Shown here piece by piece: positions 37,195-45,118 of a stretch of DNA of 64,000 nt (position 1 is its first letter; the number at the start of each line of letters is the position of its first letter). Made by a program: the position numbers and the translations under genes. Origin of the DNA: an uncultured Muribaculum sp. (lineage in GTDB: Bacteria > Bacteroidota > Bacteroidia > Bacteroidales > Muribaculaceae); NCBI GenBank assembly GCA_910578785.1, contig CAJTSJ010000006.1:1-64000 (forward strand). Direction: 5' to 3'. Under the pieces are notes generated by a model, which saw nothing but the letters and a program-made list of their open reading frames with translations, ran no database searches and was not told the DNA's origin.

Positions 37195-37863
37195 CTAAAC
37201 TTCAAGATAATGCAACAATTCATTCACTCTCGCCACCATGTCGGCATTTACCATTCCAGGAGTGCCAGACATCTCTACCGTGTCGTAGCCATAGCGTGCA
37301 AGCGAACGGGCCACGGAATCGCCCCTCGAATGATTGACACGCAGCATGACCGTGGTTCTGCTTTGCGGTTCTGTTCCCTCGACCACATTCAGATTAAGCA
37401 GATGTGCATCGGCATCCTCAACCGCGTGGGCTATGGCCGAAGCGCTGTAATTGCCCGGCGGACAGGTGACAGTCAGTTCCGTCGACTCCTGAAGCTGCGG
37501 GAAAAGCCTCGAAACGGAAGCAAGCATAGACTCCCTGTCGACCGCGCCGACATAAACACCAGACATGTCGTCAACCACCGGAACTATCGAACGGCCTTCA
37601 GACACCATCGATTCCATCAGCATCGACATGGGGTATGTAGCCCTGACGGCATCGACACTATAGACACTGTCGCCCACTCTGTCAGCATGGCCGCCGACGG
37701 CATCAGCCTCAGGCTCTGAAAACATGCCCACATAGACTCCTTCGCGGTCAACCACCGGAAGAGAACGGCGACGGACCTTACGCAACGAATTGACGGCTTC
37801 CGCATAGGGCATTGTCAGCCGCAAGGGAGCAATTTGGGGTGATATGGCATCTTTTGCAGTCAA
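37195..37863 (-). CDS. CBS-domain protein
   Basis: 222 residues with two CBS modules (about 1-65 and 70-130; LPVVDREGVYVGMFSE and IVPVVDDMSGVYVGAVDRESML) and an ACT-like C-terminal part (TELTVTCPPGNYSASAIAHAVEDAD...). CBS pairs usually bind adenine nucleotides and regulate a partner; the direct upstream position to nadK makes nucleotide sensing linked to NAD(P) a reasonable guess, not shown. First gene of the CBS-nadK-YgjP operon. Confidence 0.88.
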   Translation of the reverse strand: MTAKDAISPQIAPLRLTMPYAEAVNSLRKVRRRSLPVVDREGVYVGMFSEPEADAVGGHADRVGDSVYSVDAVRATYPMSMLMESMVSEGRSIVPVVDDMSGVYVGAVDRESMLASVSRLFPQLQESTELTVTCPPGNYSASAIAHAVEDADAHLLNLNVVEGTEPQSRTTVMLRVNHSRGDSVARSLARYGYDTVEMSGTPGMVNADMVARVNELLHYLEV

Positions 37864-37867
37864 AATC

Positions 37868-37899
37868 TTTCGCAGTTTTAGTATTTCTGATTAAATTTG
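37868..37899 (+). promoter_or_regulatory. Probable pdxJ promoter
   Basis: TTTC (37868-37871), a 20-nt spacer and TAAATTTG (37892-37899), an exact -7 match. The 5' UTR would be about 95 nt. Confidence 0.5.
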
Positions 37900-37923
37900 C
37901 ATTTGATATTATGGCAGGGAGTA

Positions 37924-37931
37924 CAAATTTA
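37924..37931 (-). promoter_or_regulatory. Probable -7 box of the CBS-nadK operon
   Basis: Minus strand reads TAAATTTG, an exact match, about 60 nt before the CBS gene start. It overlaps the divergent pdxJ transcript, so the two promoters are staggered and transcription would be convergent over ~20 nt. No clear -33 box. Confidence 0.4.
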
Positions 37932-38002
37932 GGAATTTTCCCAAACATTTCAGCACTCCTTTATATAATAACAACAGACAATTACTATTATTTGACTTAG
38001 AT

Positions 38003-38725
38003 ATGACAAATCTTAGTGTTAATATTAATAAAGTGGCCACATTGCGCAACGCACGTGGTGAAAACACCCCTAATGTAGAGGATGTGGCGGTGGCCTGCGA
38101 GAGTTTCGGAGCAGACGGAATCACGGTACATCCCCGCCCGGACGAACGGCACATACGCCGTGCAGACGTCATCGCGCTTCGTCCGCTGATAAAAACCGAA
38201 TTCAATATCGAAGGATATCCGTCGCCCGAATTCATCAAACTCGTGCTTATGATAAAGCCCGAACAGGTGACGCTCGTTCCTGACGCACCCGATGCAATAA
38301 CTTCAAACGCGGGCTGGGACGTGGCCGCCAACAAAGAGTTTCTGACCGAGATAGTCGACCGGTTCCGCGAAGCAGGCATACGCACCTCTATATTCGTCGG
38401 CACCGACATCAACAATATAAAGGAAGCAGCAGCAACCGGCGCCGACCGCGTAGAGCTGTATACAAAGCCTTATGCCGACATGTTTCCGAACAATCCTGAA
38501 GAAGCCGTGGCTCCCTTCGTCGAAGCAAGCATCGCGGCACACAAGGCCGGACTCGGAGTAAACGCCGGACACGACCTAAACCTGGCCAACCTGAAATTCT
38601 TCCGCGAACGCCTTCCCTACCTCAACGAAGTGTCTATAGGCCACGCCATCATATCCGATGCATTGTACCTCGGACTCAAGGAAGCCATACGCCAATACAA
38701 AAACTGTCTGCAGGACGTGAAATAA
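38003..38725 (+). CDS. pdxJ: Pyridoxine 5'-phosphate synthase
   Basis: 240 residues, TIM barrel. LSVNINKVATLRNARG, GADGITVHPRPDERHIRR, VTLVPDAPDAITSNAGWD, GADRVELYTKPYA and GLGVNAGHDLNLANLKFF are typical. It joins deoxyxylulose phosphate with aminoacetone phosphate to give PNP in the DXP-dependent B6 pathway. exbB follows after 54 nt. Confidence 0.96.
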   Translation: MTNLSVNINKVATLRNARGENTPNVEDVAVACESFGADGITVHPRPDERHIRRADVIALRPLIKTEFNIEGYPSPEFIKLVLMIKPEQVTLVPDAPDAITSNAGWDVAANKEFLTEIVDRFREAGIRTSIFVGTDINNIKEAAATGADRVELYTKPYADMFPNNPEEAVAPFVEASIAAHKAGLGVNAGHDLNLANLKFFRERLPYLNEVSIGHAIISDALYLGLKEAIRQYKNCLQDVK

Positions 38726-38779
38726 CGTCGCGACGCCGACATCACCGACATCGAAACAACTTATTATCATTAAAATAAA

Positions 38780-39502
38780 ATGTCAGTTTTAAATACTATT
38801 CTGTTGCAGGAGTTGCCTGAAGCCCTGACCGACACAGTGACCGCTCTTGAAGGCGGAGTAGACGCCGCCCAGACCGTAGCCGAACTATCGGTATGGGACT
38901 TGTGCATGAAAGGCGGATTCATCATGATTCCGCTGGCATTGTTGCTAATCATCAGCATATACATCTTTGTAGAACGATATATGGTAATACGCCGTGCCGA
39001 GAAGGAGGACGACACGTTCATGAAGCGCATCAAGGACTACATACTCGAAGGCGAGCTTGAAAGCGCTAAAAACCTCTGTAAAAAGAACGGTTCGCCGTAT
39101 GCCCGACTGATACTCAAAGGCATCAGCCGCATAGGCCGCCCGATGAACGATGTGCTCGTAGCCATCGAAAACACCGGCAACCTCGAGATAGCCAACCTCG
39201 GCAAAGGACTCCCCTGGCTTGCCACCACAGCCGCCGGCGCACCTATGCTCGGATTTCTCGGCACCGTGATAGGCATGGTTGAAGCATTCTTCGCTCTTGC
39301 GAGTGCAGGTTCAGCAGCCAACATCGGAGTGCTCGCCGGAGGCATCTACGAAGCCCTTGTGACCACCGTGGCCGGACTTGCAGTAGGCATCGTGGCGCTG
39401 TTCGCCTACAATGCCCTCGTGGCCCGCATCAACGGAGTCATGAAACTGCTTGAGGGAAAGACCATGGAGTTCATGGACCTGCTTAACGAACCGGCGGAAT
39501 AA
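38780..39502 (+). CDS. exbB: ExbB/TolQ/MotA-family proton channel protein
   Basis: 240 residues with three membrane segments (about 48-68, 145-168, 190-212), a cytoplasmic loop, and the MotA/TolQ/ExbB block GLPWLATTAAGAPMLGFLGTVIGMVEAF. With the following exbD and tonB genes it forms the inner-membrane motor that powers TonB-dependent transporters such as the SusC in this window. The N-terminal 45 residues are longer than in E. coli ExbB. Confidence 0.93.
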   Translation: MSVLNTILLQELPEALTDTVTALEGGVDAAQTVAELSVWDLCMKGGFIMIPLALLLIISIYIFVERYMVIRRAEKEDDTFMKRIKDYILEGELESAKNLCKKNGSPYARLILKGISRIGRPMNDVLVAIENTGNLEIANLGKGLPWLATTAAGAPMLGFLGTVIGMVEAFFALASAGSAANIGVLAGGIYEALVTTVAGLAVGIVALFAYNALVARINGVMKLLEGKTMEFMDLLNEPAE

Positions 39503-39514
39503 AACTGAGCGTAT

Positions 39515-39940
39515 ATGGCACTAAAACGTCAACATGACATGATGGCAATGTTCTCGATGGCATCAATGACCGATGTCATCTTCCTGTTGCTCATCTTCTT
39601 CATGATTACTTCCACATTCGTTTTCCCGACGGCCCTCGAAGTCAACCTCCCGCAAAGCTCCGTACAGACTGCGCTGAAACCCGGCACCAAGGTGTATATC
39701 GACAAAGATTCACAACTCTACGTCTCGTTAAGCGACAACGAACCGCAGGCCGTCACGCCTGAAGCCCTTCTGACTTTCCTGAAACTTGCGCAGGAAGAAA
39801 ACGAAGGAGAAGGATTCATAGCAATATATGCCGATGAAGAAGTGACCTACGGCAAAATTGTGGAAGTGCTCGACATCGGAGCTAAAAACAATCTAAAAAT
39901 GGTACTTGCCACCCGACCGGCAAATGCCACGACACGTTAA
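39515..39940 (+). CDS. exbD: ExbD/TolR-family biopolymer transport protein
   Basis: 141 residues, one N-terminal membrane helix (SMASMTDVIFLLLIFFMITSTF; the Asp in MTDVIFLLL is the proton-carrying residue of the family) and a periplasmic domain ending GKIVEVLDIGAKNNLKMVLATRP. 12 nt after exbB. Confidence 0.93.
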   Translation: MALKRQHDMMAMFSMASMTDVIFLLLIFFMITSTFVFPTALEVNLPQSSVQTALKPGTKVYIDKDSQLYVSLSDNEPQAVTPEALLTFLKLAQEENEGEGFIAIYADEEVTYGKIVEVLDIGAKNNLKMVLATRPANATTR

Positions 39941-39961
39941 CAACACGCCATCAACCACTAT

Positions 39962-40765
39962 ATGAACCGGCCAGACAAAGATAAACTCACAGCCGCGGCG
40001 GCCACCTCGATAATCCTTGTGCTTCTGCTCATAGGACTTATGTTCGGGCGGTTCTCCGTCGACTTGTCGCAGGAACGCGAATGGCCTCCGGTTGATTCAA
40101 GCGAGATAGTGTTCGGGGGCGAATTCGTTAAAATGGGCGACCTCCCTACCCCGACACAATCAGCCGATGCAGAAGTGTTGCCACAGTCGTCGGCCGATGA
40201 AGCCACACACGACGGCACCGATATGGACAATCAGGGCGAAGCCGTGCTTGAAGACCCTTCAAAGATAACGCTTGAAAAAGAATCGCCGGCCAAGGAAGAA
40301 GCCAAACCGAAGCTTGAAAAGAGCGGACCGACGAAGGAAGAACTCGCCGAACAGGAACGAATCAAACGCGAAAAAGAGCAAGCCGCGCAACGCAAAAAGA
40401 TAAGCAGCAGCATAAAGAACCGCTTCAACAAAAGCTCATCAAAAGCCAAAGGCAAACCAGGCTCTACCACCGGCAACTCCGACAACGGCGTCATCTCAGG
40501 CACCCCGGGCTACAGCCTTAAGGGCCGCACGCCCGAAGGATGGGGCTATCCGAGCAGCACATTTGACGGAACAATCACCATCAGAGTCAAGGTCAACCGC
40601 CAGGGCCGTGTGATTGAAGCCACCTATTCAAGCGGTACCGGAGCCGCCGCGGCCCAGCAGAGCGTAAGGCGCAGCTGTATCGAGGCGGCAAAGCAATCGC
40701 GCTTCTCAGTCGACCTCGACGCACCGGCAGAACAGGTAGGCACGATAACCTGGACATTCAAATAA
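39962..40765 (+). CDS. TonB-like energy transducer
   Basis: 267 residues: an N-terminal membrane helix (~14-32), a long charged, Lys/Glu-rich periplasmic spacer (~100-160; EELAEQERIKREKEQAAQRKK), and a C-terminal domain with GTPGYSLKGRTPEGWGYPSSTFDGTITIRVKVNRQGRVIEA, the TonB C-terminal beta fold. It spans the periplasm to transporters and is third in exbB-exbD-tonB. The C-terminal domain is slightly diverged from the classical one. Confidence 0.88.
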   Translation: MNRPDKDKLTAAAATSIILVLLLIGLMFGRFSVDLSQEREWPPVDSSEIVFGGEFVKMGDLPTPTQSADAEVLPQSSADEATHDGTDMDNQGEAVLEDPSKITLEKESPAKEEAKPKLEKSGPTKEELAEQERIKREKEQAAQRKKISSSIKNRFNKSSSKAKGKPGSTTGNSDNGVISGTPGYSLKGRTPEGWGYPSSTFDGTITIRVKVNRQGRVIEATYSSGTGAAAAQQSVRRSCIEAAKQSRFSVDLDAPAEQVGTITWTFK

Positions 40766-40851
40766 TCAGCAAACAGACTGATAGTTTCCAACAATTAGCC
40801 CTCCCAGGGCGTTTACCCTCTATACTATTAAAATTTAAAAACGCTTAATTT

Positions 40852-41640
40852 ATGAAACGTATTGTGATTATGGGGGGAAGTTCCGGCATCGGACTACGTG
40901 TAGCCGAATTGCTCGCCGCATCGGGTTGGCGCGTAGGTGTGGCCGGACGTAAAGAAGAACCCATGAAGAAGCTAAAAGTGATGTTCCCGTCGCAAGTGGA
41001 ATGGGCTCAGATTGACGTAAACCACAACGATGCGCCCCGCAGGCTTCTTGACCTGATTGGACGTCTGGGAGGAATGGATACATACTTCCATGTGTCAGGA
41101 GTCGGATATGAGAATCCGACAATCGACATGAAAGAGGAGATTGCCACGGTCGAAACAAATGTAGTAGGTTTTACCCGAATGGTCGACACAGCCTACCATT
41201 TCTTCAAAGCGCGAGGCAAGGGACATTTAGCAATTGTATCGTCAGTGGCCGGCACCAAAGGCATCGGCGATCTGGCAAGCTATTCGGCAAGTAAAAAATT
41301 CCAGCAGACTTATCTTCAGGCTCTCGAACAGCTGTCGCATAAAAACAAAGTTAAAATAGCATTCACCGACATCAGACCCGGATGGATACGCACTCCGCTG
41401 CTTGACCCAGACCGCGAATACCCCATGACAATGGAGCTGCAGGATGCGGCCAAGCTAATAATCAAAGCAATTAAAAAGAAGACCCGCATAGCCGTCATAG
41501 ACCGGAAATGGGCCATCGCTGTATTCTTCTGGAAACTTATTCCCGGAGGCATTTGGATAAAACTTCCGATAAGCGTATCGTCACGAGCTACCGTAGAGGA
41601 AGAAATCTCCAACGAAGAAGCCGAACTATCCGAGGCCTGA
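40852..41640 (+). CDS. Short-chain dehydrogenase/reductase
   Basis: 262 residues. NAD(P) motif GGSSGIGL (8-15), a catalytic YSASK, and a Ser in VSSVAGT upstream. The C-terminal ~60 residues carry a hydrophobic helix (AIAVFFWKLIPGGIWIKL), suggesting membrane association. Substrate unknown. The gene is 86 nt from tonB; a short GCCCT-CCC-AGGGC hairpin (40798-40810) in the gap could be a weak terminator. Confidence 0.9.
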   Translation: MKRIVIMGGSSGIGLRVAELLAASGWRVGVAGRKEEPMKKLKVMFPSQVEWAQIDVNHNDAPRRLLDLIGRLGGMDTYFHVSGVGYENPTIDMKEEIATVETNVVGFTRMVDTAYHFFKARGKGHLAIVSSVAGTKGIGDLASYSASKKFQQTYLQALEQLSHKNKVKIAFTDIRPGWIRTPLLDPDREYPMTMELQDAAKLIIKAIKKKTRIAVIDRKWAIAVFFWKLIPGGIWIKLPISVSSRATVEEEISNEEAELSEA

Positions 41641-41680
41641 CCGATTCCACGCACATTATCCCACTTATACAATATTCTGA

Positions 41681-42337
41681 ATGATAATAAACCAATCATT
41701 TAAAGTTATAGTCATTACGCTCGGAGCGTTATTGAACGTATGCGCATCGTCAGTAAAAGATGACGCATACATTCCTCAAAACGGCGACCTCGCGTTTCAG
41801 ATATCCGAGATATCAGACTTCACCAAGGCCATTACCGACGTATCGGCCATGCACGATTCCATTAAATTCGCACATGTAGGCATAGTCGCAATTGACAACG
41901 GCAAACCATGCGTCATCGAAGCCGTACCAAAGGACGGCGTGACAATCACCCCGTTCGAAACATACCTGTCAGAAGCCCTGACCATCGACGGACAGCCGGG
42001 AGTCGTAATCAAGCGCATAAGACACGATTTTCCCTCAGAGAAGGCAATCGCCACCGCAAAATCATTCTTAGGGCAGGAATATGACTGGAACTTTCTTCCC
42101 GACAACGGCAAAATCTATTGCTCCGAGCTTGTCTACGAGAGCTTTACGGATTCGGAAGGCAACCGTCTGTTTCAGGCTCGTCCTATGAACTTCCGAAATG
42201 CCGAAGGCGACATCCCGGTTTACTGGGAAGAACTGTTTAAGAAACTCGGCACAGATATTCCGCAGGGCATTCCGGGCACGAGTCCTCAGGACATGTCGCA
42301 AGAGCCGATTCTCGAAGAGGTCTACAGTTACTTCTAA
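41681..42337 (+). CDS. YiiX/YebB-like NlpC/P60-type cysteine hydrolase
   Basis: 218 residues with an N-terminal hydrophobic leader. NGDLAFQ opens the domain, HVGIVAID contains the His and YCSELVYESF the Cys of the permuted NlpC/P60 (YiiX, DUF830) fold. Probably a periplasmic amidase or hydrolase acting on peptidoglycan or lipid-linked peptides. It converges with birA; the 3' ends overlap by 4 nt. Confidence 0.85.
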   Translation: MIINQSFKVIVITLGALLNVCASSVKDDAYIPQNGDLAFQISEISDFTKAITDVSAMHDSIKFAHVGIVAIDNGKPCVIEAVPKDGVTITPFETYLSEALTIDGQPGVVIKRIRHDFPSEKAIATAKSFLGQEYDWNFLPDNGKIYCSELVYESFTDSEGNRLFQARPMNFRNAEGDIPVYWEELFKKLGTDIPQGIPGTSPQDMSQEPILEEVYSYF

Positions 42338-43068
42338 AGCACTACCGCCACCTCCTTGAACGCATATATGCGCGGAGCTTCACTATCCCCCTCAGGCAGC
42401 AACGTTATGTGTCCGGTCGGAGCCACATCGGATATGCCGGCCTTAAACACTTCGCCAGTGGCAGTGTCGCGGTATGTACGTCCGCTACTTCCCCATAACG
42501 CGGCCATATAATCGGCATGAAGTTTGCCGTAAGGCATGGCCATGCGCCGCATGATAGCGTCGACCACCTGTTCCAAAAACGGTTCAAGCGTCACCTCGTC
42601 CCCTGTTATCTGCCACAGCGACACCGGATTAGGGGCATCGCTGACAAATTCACGCTGGTTGACATTGATTCCAATACCGGCGATGCTGTAGTTTATCTTA
42701 CGGCCCATAAGACTGTTCTCGATAAGAATTCCGCAGATTTTGCGGTTCTCCCAATAAATGTCGTTGGGCCATTTTATCGCCACAGGTGCGCCGTCGGGCA
42801 ACTTGCCAAGCAAAGCATCCACAACGCCGAGCGCAACAGCTTCGGATATGTAGAACTGTTCCGAGGCATCAAGTCCCTGCGGACGAAGCATCAGCGAAAA
42901 CGTAAGGTTCTTGCCGGGTTCCGATTCCCATGAGTTGCCACGCTGTCCCCTGCCCGCCGTCTGGCTACGCGCCGCCACGGCCACACCGTCAGCTACCTCG
43001 TCGGCAATGTCCGACAGATAACTGTTGGTCGACTTGGCAGAGTCAATCCAAATGCATTTTGAAGCCAT
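42334..43068 (-). CDS. birA: Biotin-[acetyl-CoA-carboxylase] ligase
   Basis: 244 residues: the catalytic domain with STNSYLSD, AGRGQRGNSWESEPGKNLTFS, AIKWPNDIYW and ICGILIENS, and a C-terminal SH3-like part. There is no N-terminal helix-turn-helix, so it is a ligase only and cannot repress biotin genes. Last gene of the aroA-to-birA run, 15 nt after tsaE. Confidence 0.94.
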   Translation of the reverse strand: MASKCIWIDSAKSTNSYLSDIADEVADGVAVAARSQTAGRGQRGNSWESEPGKNLTFSLMLRPQGLDASEQFYISEAVALGVVDALLGKLPDGAPVAIKWPNDIYWENRKICGILIENSLMGRKINYSIAGIGINVNQREFVSDAPNPVSLWQITGDEVTLEPFLEQVVDAIMRRMAMPYGKLHADYMAALWGSSGRTYRDTATGEVFKAGISDVAPTGHITLLPEGDSEAPRIYAFKEVAVVL

Positions 43069-43083
43069 ACAATCCGAGACAAA

Positions 43084-43518
43084 TCAATCAGACATTGTTA
43101 CCGTAAGCTTACGGCTGTCATCGTCAAGCACGGAAATGTCCACACGCACGGTATCGTCGGGCAATATGTCGGTAATGCGCTCGGGCCATTCTATAAAACA
43201 CAATGCTCCGGAATCAAAGTAGTCTTCAACCCCGATATCAAAGGCTTCCTCCAGATTTTCAAGACGGTATAAATCAAAGTGATATATAAGTTCGGCAGTC
43301 GTGTCCGAACGATACTCATTGATTATTGAGAACGAAGGGCTGCTTGTCGGGTCGTCCTCGACGCCGAGAGCTTTTGAAAGGGCATTTATGAACGTAGTTT
43401 TTCCGGCGCCCATTTCGCCGTAAAATGCATATATGGTCGCATCGTCCATTATGCCGAGAAATTCCTGCGCCGCATCATCGATTTTATCCAGTGATGGAAT
43501 TATTATTTCGTGTTTCAT
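43084..43518 (-). CDS. tsaE: tRNA threonylcarbamoyladenosine biosynthesis protein TsaE
   Basis: 144 residues with Walker A GEMGAGKT (34-41), SSPSFSIINEY, DLYRL and FIEWPERI. The ATPase works with TsaB and TsaD for the t6A modification of tRNA. It is 21 nt after porX. Confidence 0.95.
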   Translation of the reverse strand: MKHEIIIPSLDKIDDAAQEFLGIMDDATIYAFYGEMGAGKTTFINALSKALGVEDDPTSSPSFSIINEYRSDTTAELIYHFDLYRLENLEEAFDIGVEDYFDSGALCFIEWPERITDILPDDTVRVDISVLDDDSRKLTVTMSD

Positions 43519-43539
43519 ATACTTTATTGATTGATTATT

Positions 43540-45093
43540 TCATTTGACATTGAAGGTTATGATCGGAACCAGCATTTCCTCCATGGAGATGCCTCCGTGC
43601 TGAAACGTACCGCTATAATACTGAACATAGTGGTTGTAGTTGTTCGGATAAGCGAAAAAGTCACGTCCTCCGGCAAATATGTAGGCCGACGACACATTAG
43701 GTGAAGGTAGGCCGAACTTTTCGGGGCGCTTAATCTCATACACCTGTTTAGGGTTGTAGTTCAAATTTTTACCGACCTTATAACGAAGATTGGTGTTGGT
43801 ATTCCTATCGCCGACCACTTTGATGGGATTATCCACCTGGACTGTACCATGGTCGGTAGTGAGCACTATGCGGTGGCCGCTCTCGGCTATTTTACGGAAT
43901 AATTCGTGGGCCGAAGAGTGCCTGAACCACGATTCGGTAAGCGAGCGGTAGGCGGCATTGTTTGACGCAAGCTCACGAATCATCTTAGATTCCGTACGCG
44001 CATGCGAAAGCATATCTATAAAGTTGAGCACTACGACATTAAGGTCATTGGACTCCAGGTTGGAAAACTCACGTACCAGACGCTCGCCGGTTGCCGAATC
44101 GTTGACTTTATTATACGAAAACTTCACTTTACGGCGATAACGCTCAAACTGCGTGGCTATCAACGGCGACTCGTTGAGATTCTTACCTTCATCCTCATCC
44201 TCGTCTACCCACAGACTGGGAAACATCTTTGCTATCGATAACGGCATCAGCCCGGAGAATATGGAATTTCGCGCATACTGGGTAGCCGTAGGCAATATCG
44301 AAGTATAAAGCTCTTCCTCAAACGTAAACATGTCGGAAAGCATCGGCTTGACCGTCCGCCACTGGTCCAGACGGAAATTGTCAATTACTATCAGAAACAC
44401 CTTTTCCCCGCCGTCAAGAAGAGGGAAAATCTTTTTCTTAAAGATGTCAGGACTCATAACCGGACGTGGGCCGTTATGCTCGAGACCATCAATCCAAGAC
44501 TCATAATTTTTGCGGACAAATTTATTGAACGCCGTGTTGGCCTCGTTTTTCTGCATGGCAAGCAGTTCGTCCATTCGGGTGTCGGTCGACGACAGCTCAA
44601 GCTCCCAGAACACAAGTTTGCCGTAAAGGTCATACCAGTCCTCGATAGTCCGGCAATCGCTTATAAGGTTGGATATATTTGAGAATTCCTGTAGGTAGTC
44701 GATAGTGGCCTGCTGGCTGACAAGCTCGTCGGAATGCAGATTCTTCTTAATCGACAGCAGAATCTGGCTCGGATTGACAGGTTTAATCAGGTAGTCAGAG
44801 ATTTTGCTCCCGATAGCCTGATTCATGATGTTTTCCTCCTCGCTTTTCGTGATCATGATGACAGGCACAAGCGGCACAGCCTGCTTGATTCTCGACAAAG
44901 TCTCAAGGCCGGTAAGCCCCGGCATATTTTCGTCAAGTATAATCAGGTCGAAATGCTCCGATTCCACCAGCTCAAGGGCATCGCGGCCACTGTTGACAGT
45001 AGTCACATCGTAACCTTTGCTCTTTAGAAACATTATATGGGGCTTAAGGAGGTCTATCTCATCGTCGGCCCAAAGTATGCGGTGTTGCGCCAT
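43540..45093 (-). CDS. porX: PorX-type response regulator with PglZ/alkaline-phosphatase domain
   Basis: 517 residues. N-terminal receiver domain with acidic residues at 10-11, phospho-acceptor Asp 54 and the TKSEE segment (Lys switch), a helical linker, and a C-terminal alkaline-phosphatase-superfamily (PglZ) domain (~215-517: FLLVIDNFRLDQWRTV, VLTTDHGTV, FAGGRDFFAYPNNYN). PorX with the PorY kinase controls type IX secretion genes in Porphyromonas. 25 nt after porW. Confidence 0.93.
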   Translation of the reverse strand: MAQHRILWADDEIDLLKPHIMFLKSKGYDVTTVNSGRDALELVESEHFDLIILDENMPGLTGLETLSRIKQAVPLVPVIMITKSEEENIMNQAIGSKISDYLIKPVNPSQILLSIKKNLHSDELVSQQATIDYLQEFSNISNLISDCRTIEDWYDLYGKLVFWELELSSTDTRMDELLAMQKNEANTAFNKFVRKNYESWIDGLEHNGPRPVMSPDIFKKKIFPLLDGGEKVFLIVIDNFRLDQWRTVKPMLSDMFTFEEELYTSILPTATQYARNSIFSGLMPLSIAKMFPSLWVDEDEDEGKNLNESPLIATQFERYRRKVKFSYNKVNDSATGERLVREFSNLESNDLNVVVLNFIDMLSHARTESKMIRELASNNAAYRSLTESWFRHSSAHELFRKIAESGHRIVLTTDHGTVQVDNPIKVVGDRNTNTNLRYKVGKNLNYNPKQVYEIKRPEKFGLPSPNVSSAYIFAGGRDFFAYPNNYNHYVQYYSGTFQHGGISMEEMLVPIITFNVK

Positions 45094-45118
45094 ATTCTAT
45101 CGTTTATAAGGACACTGT

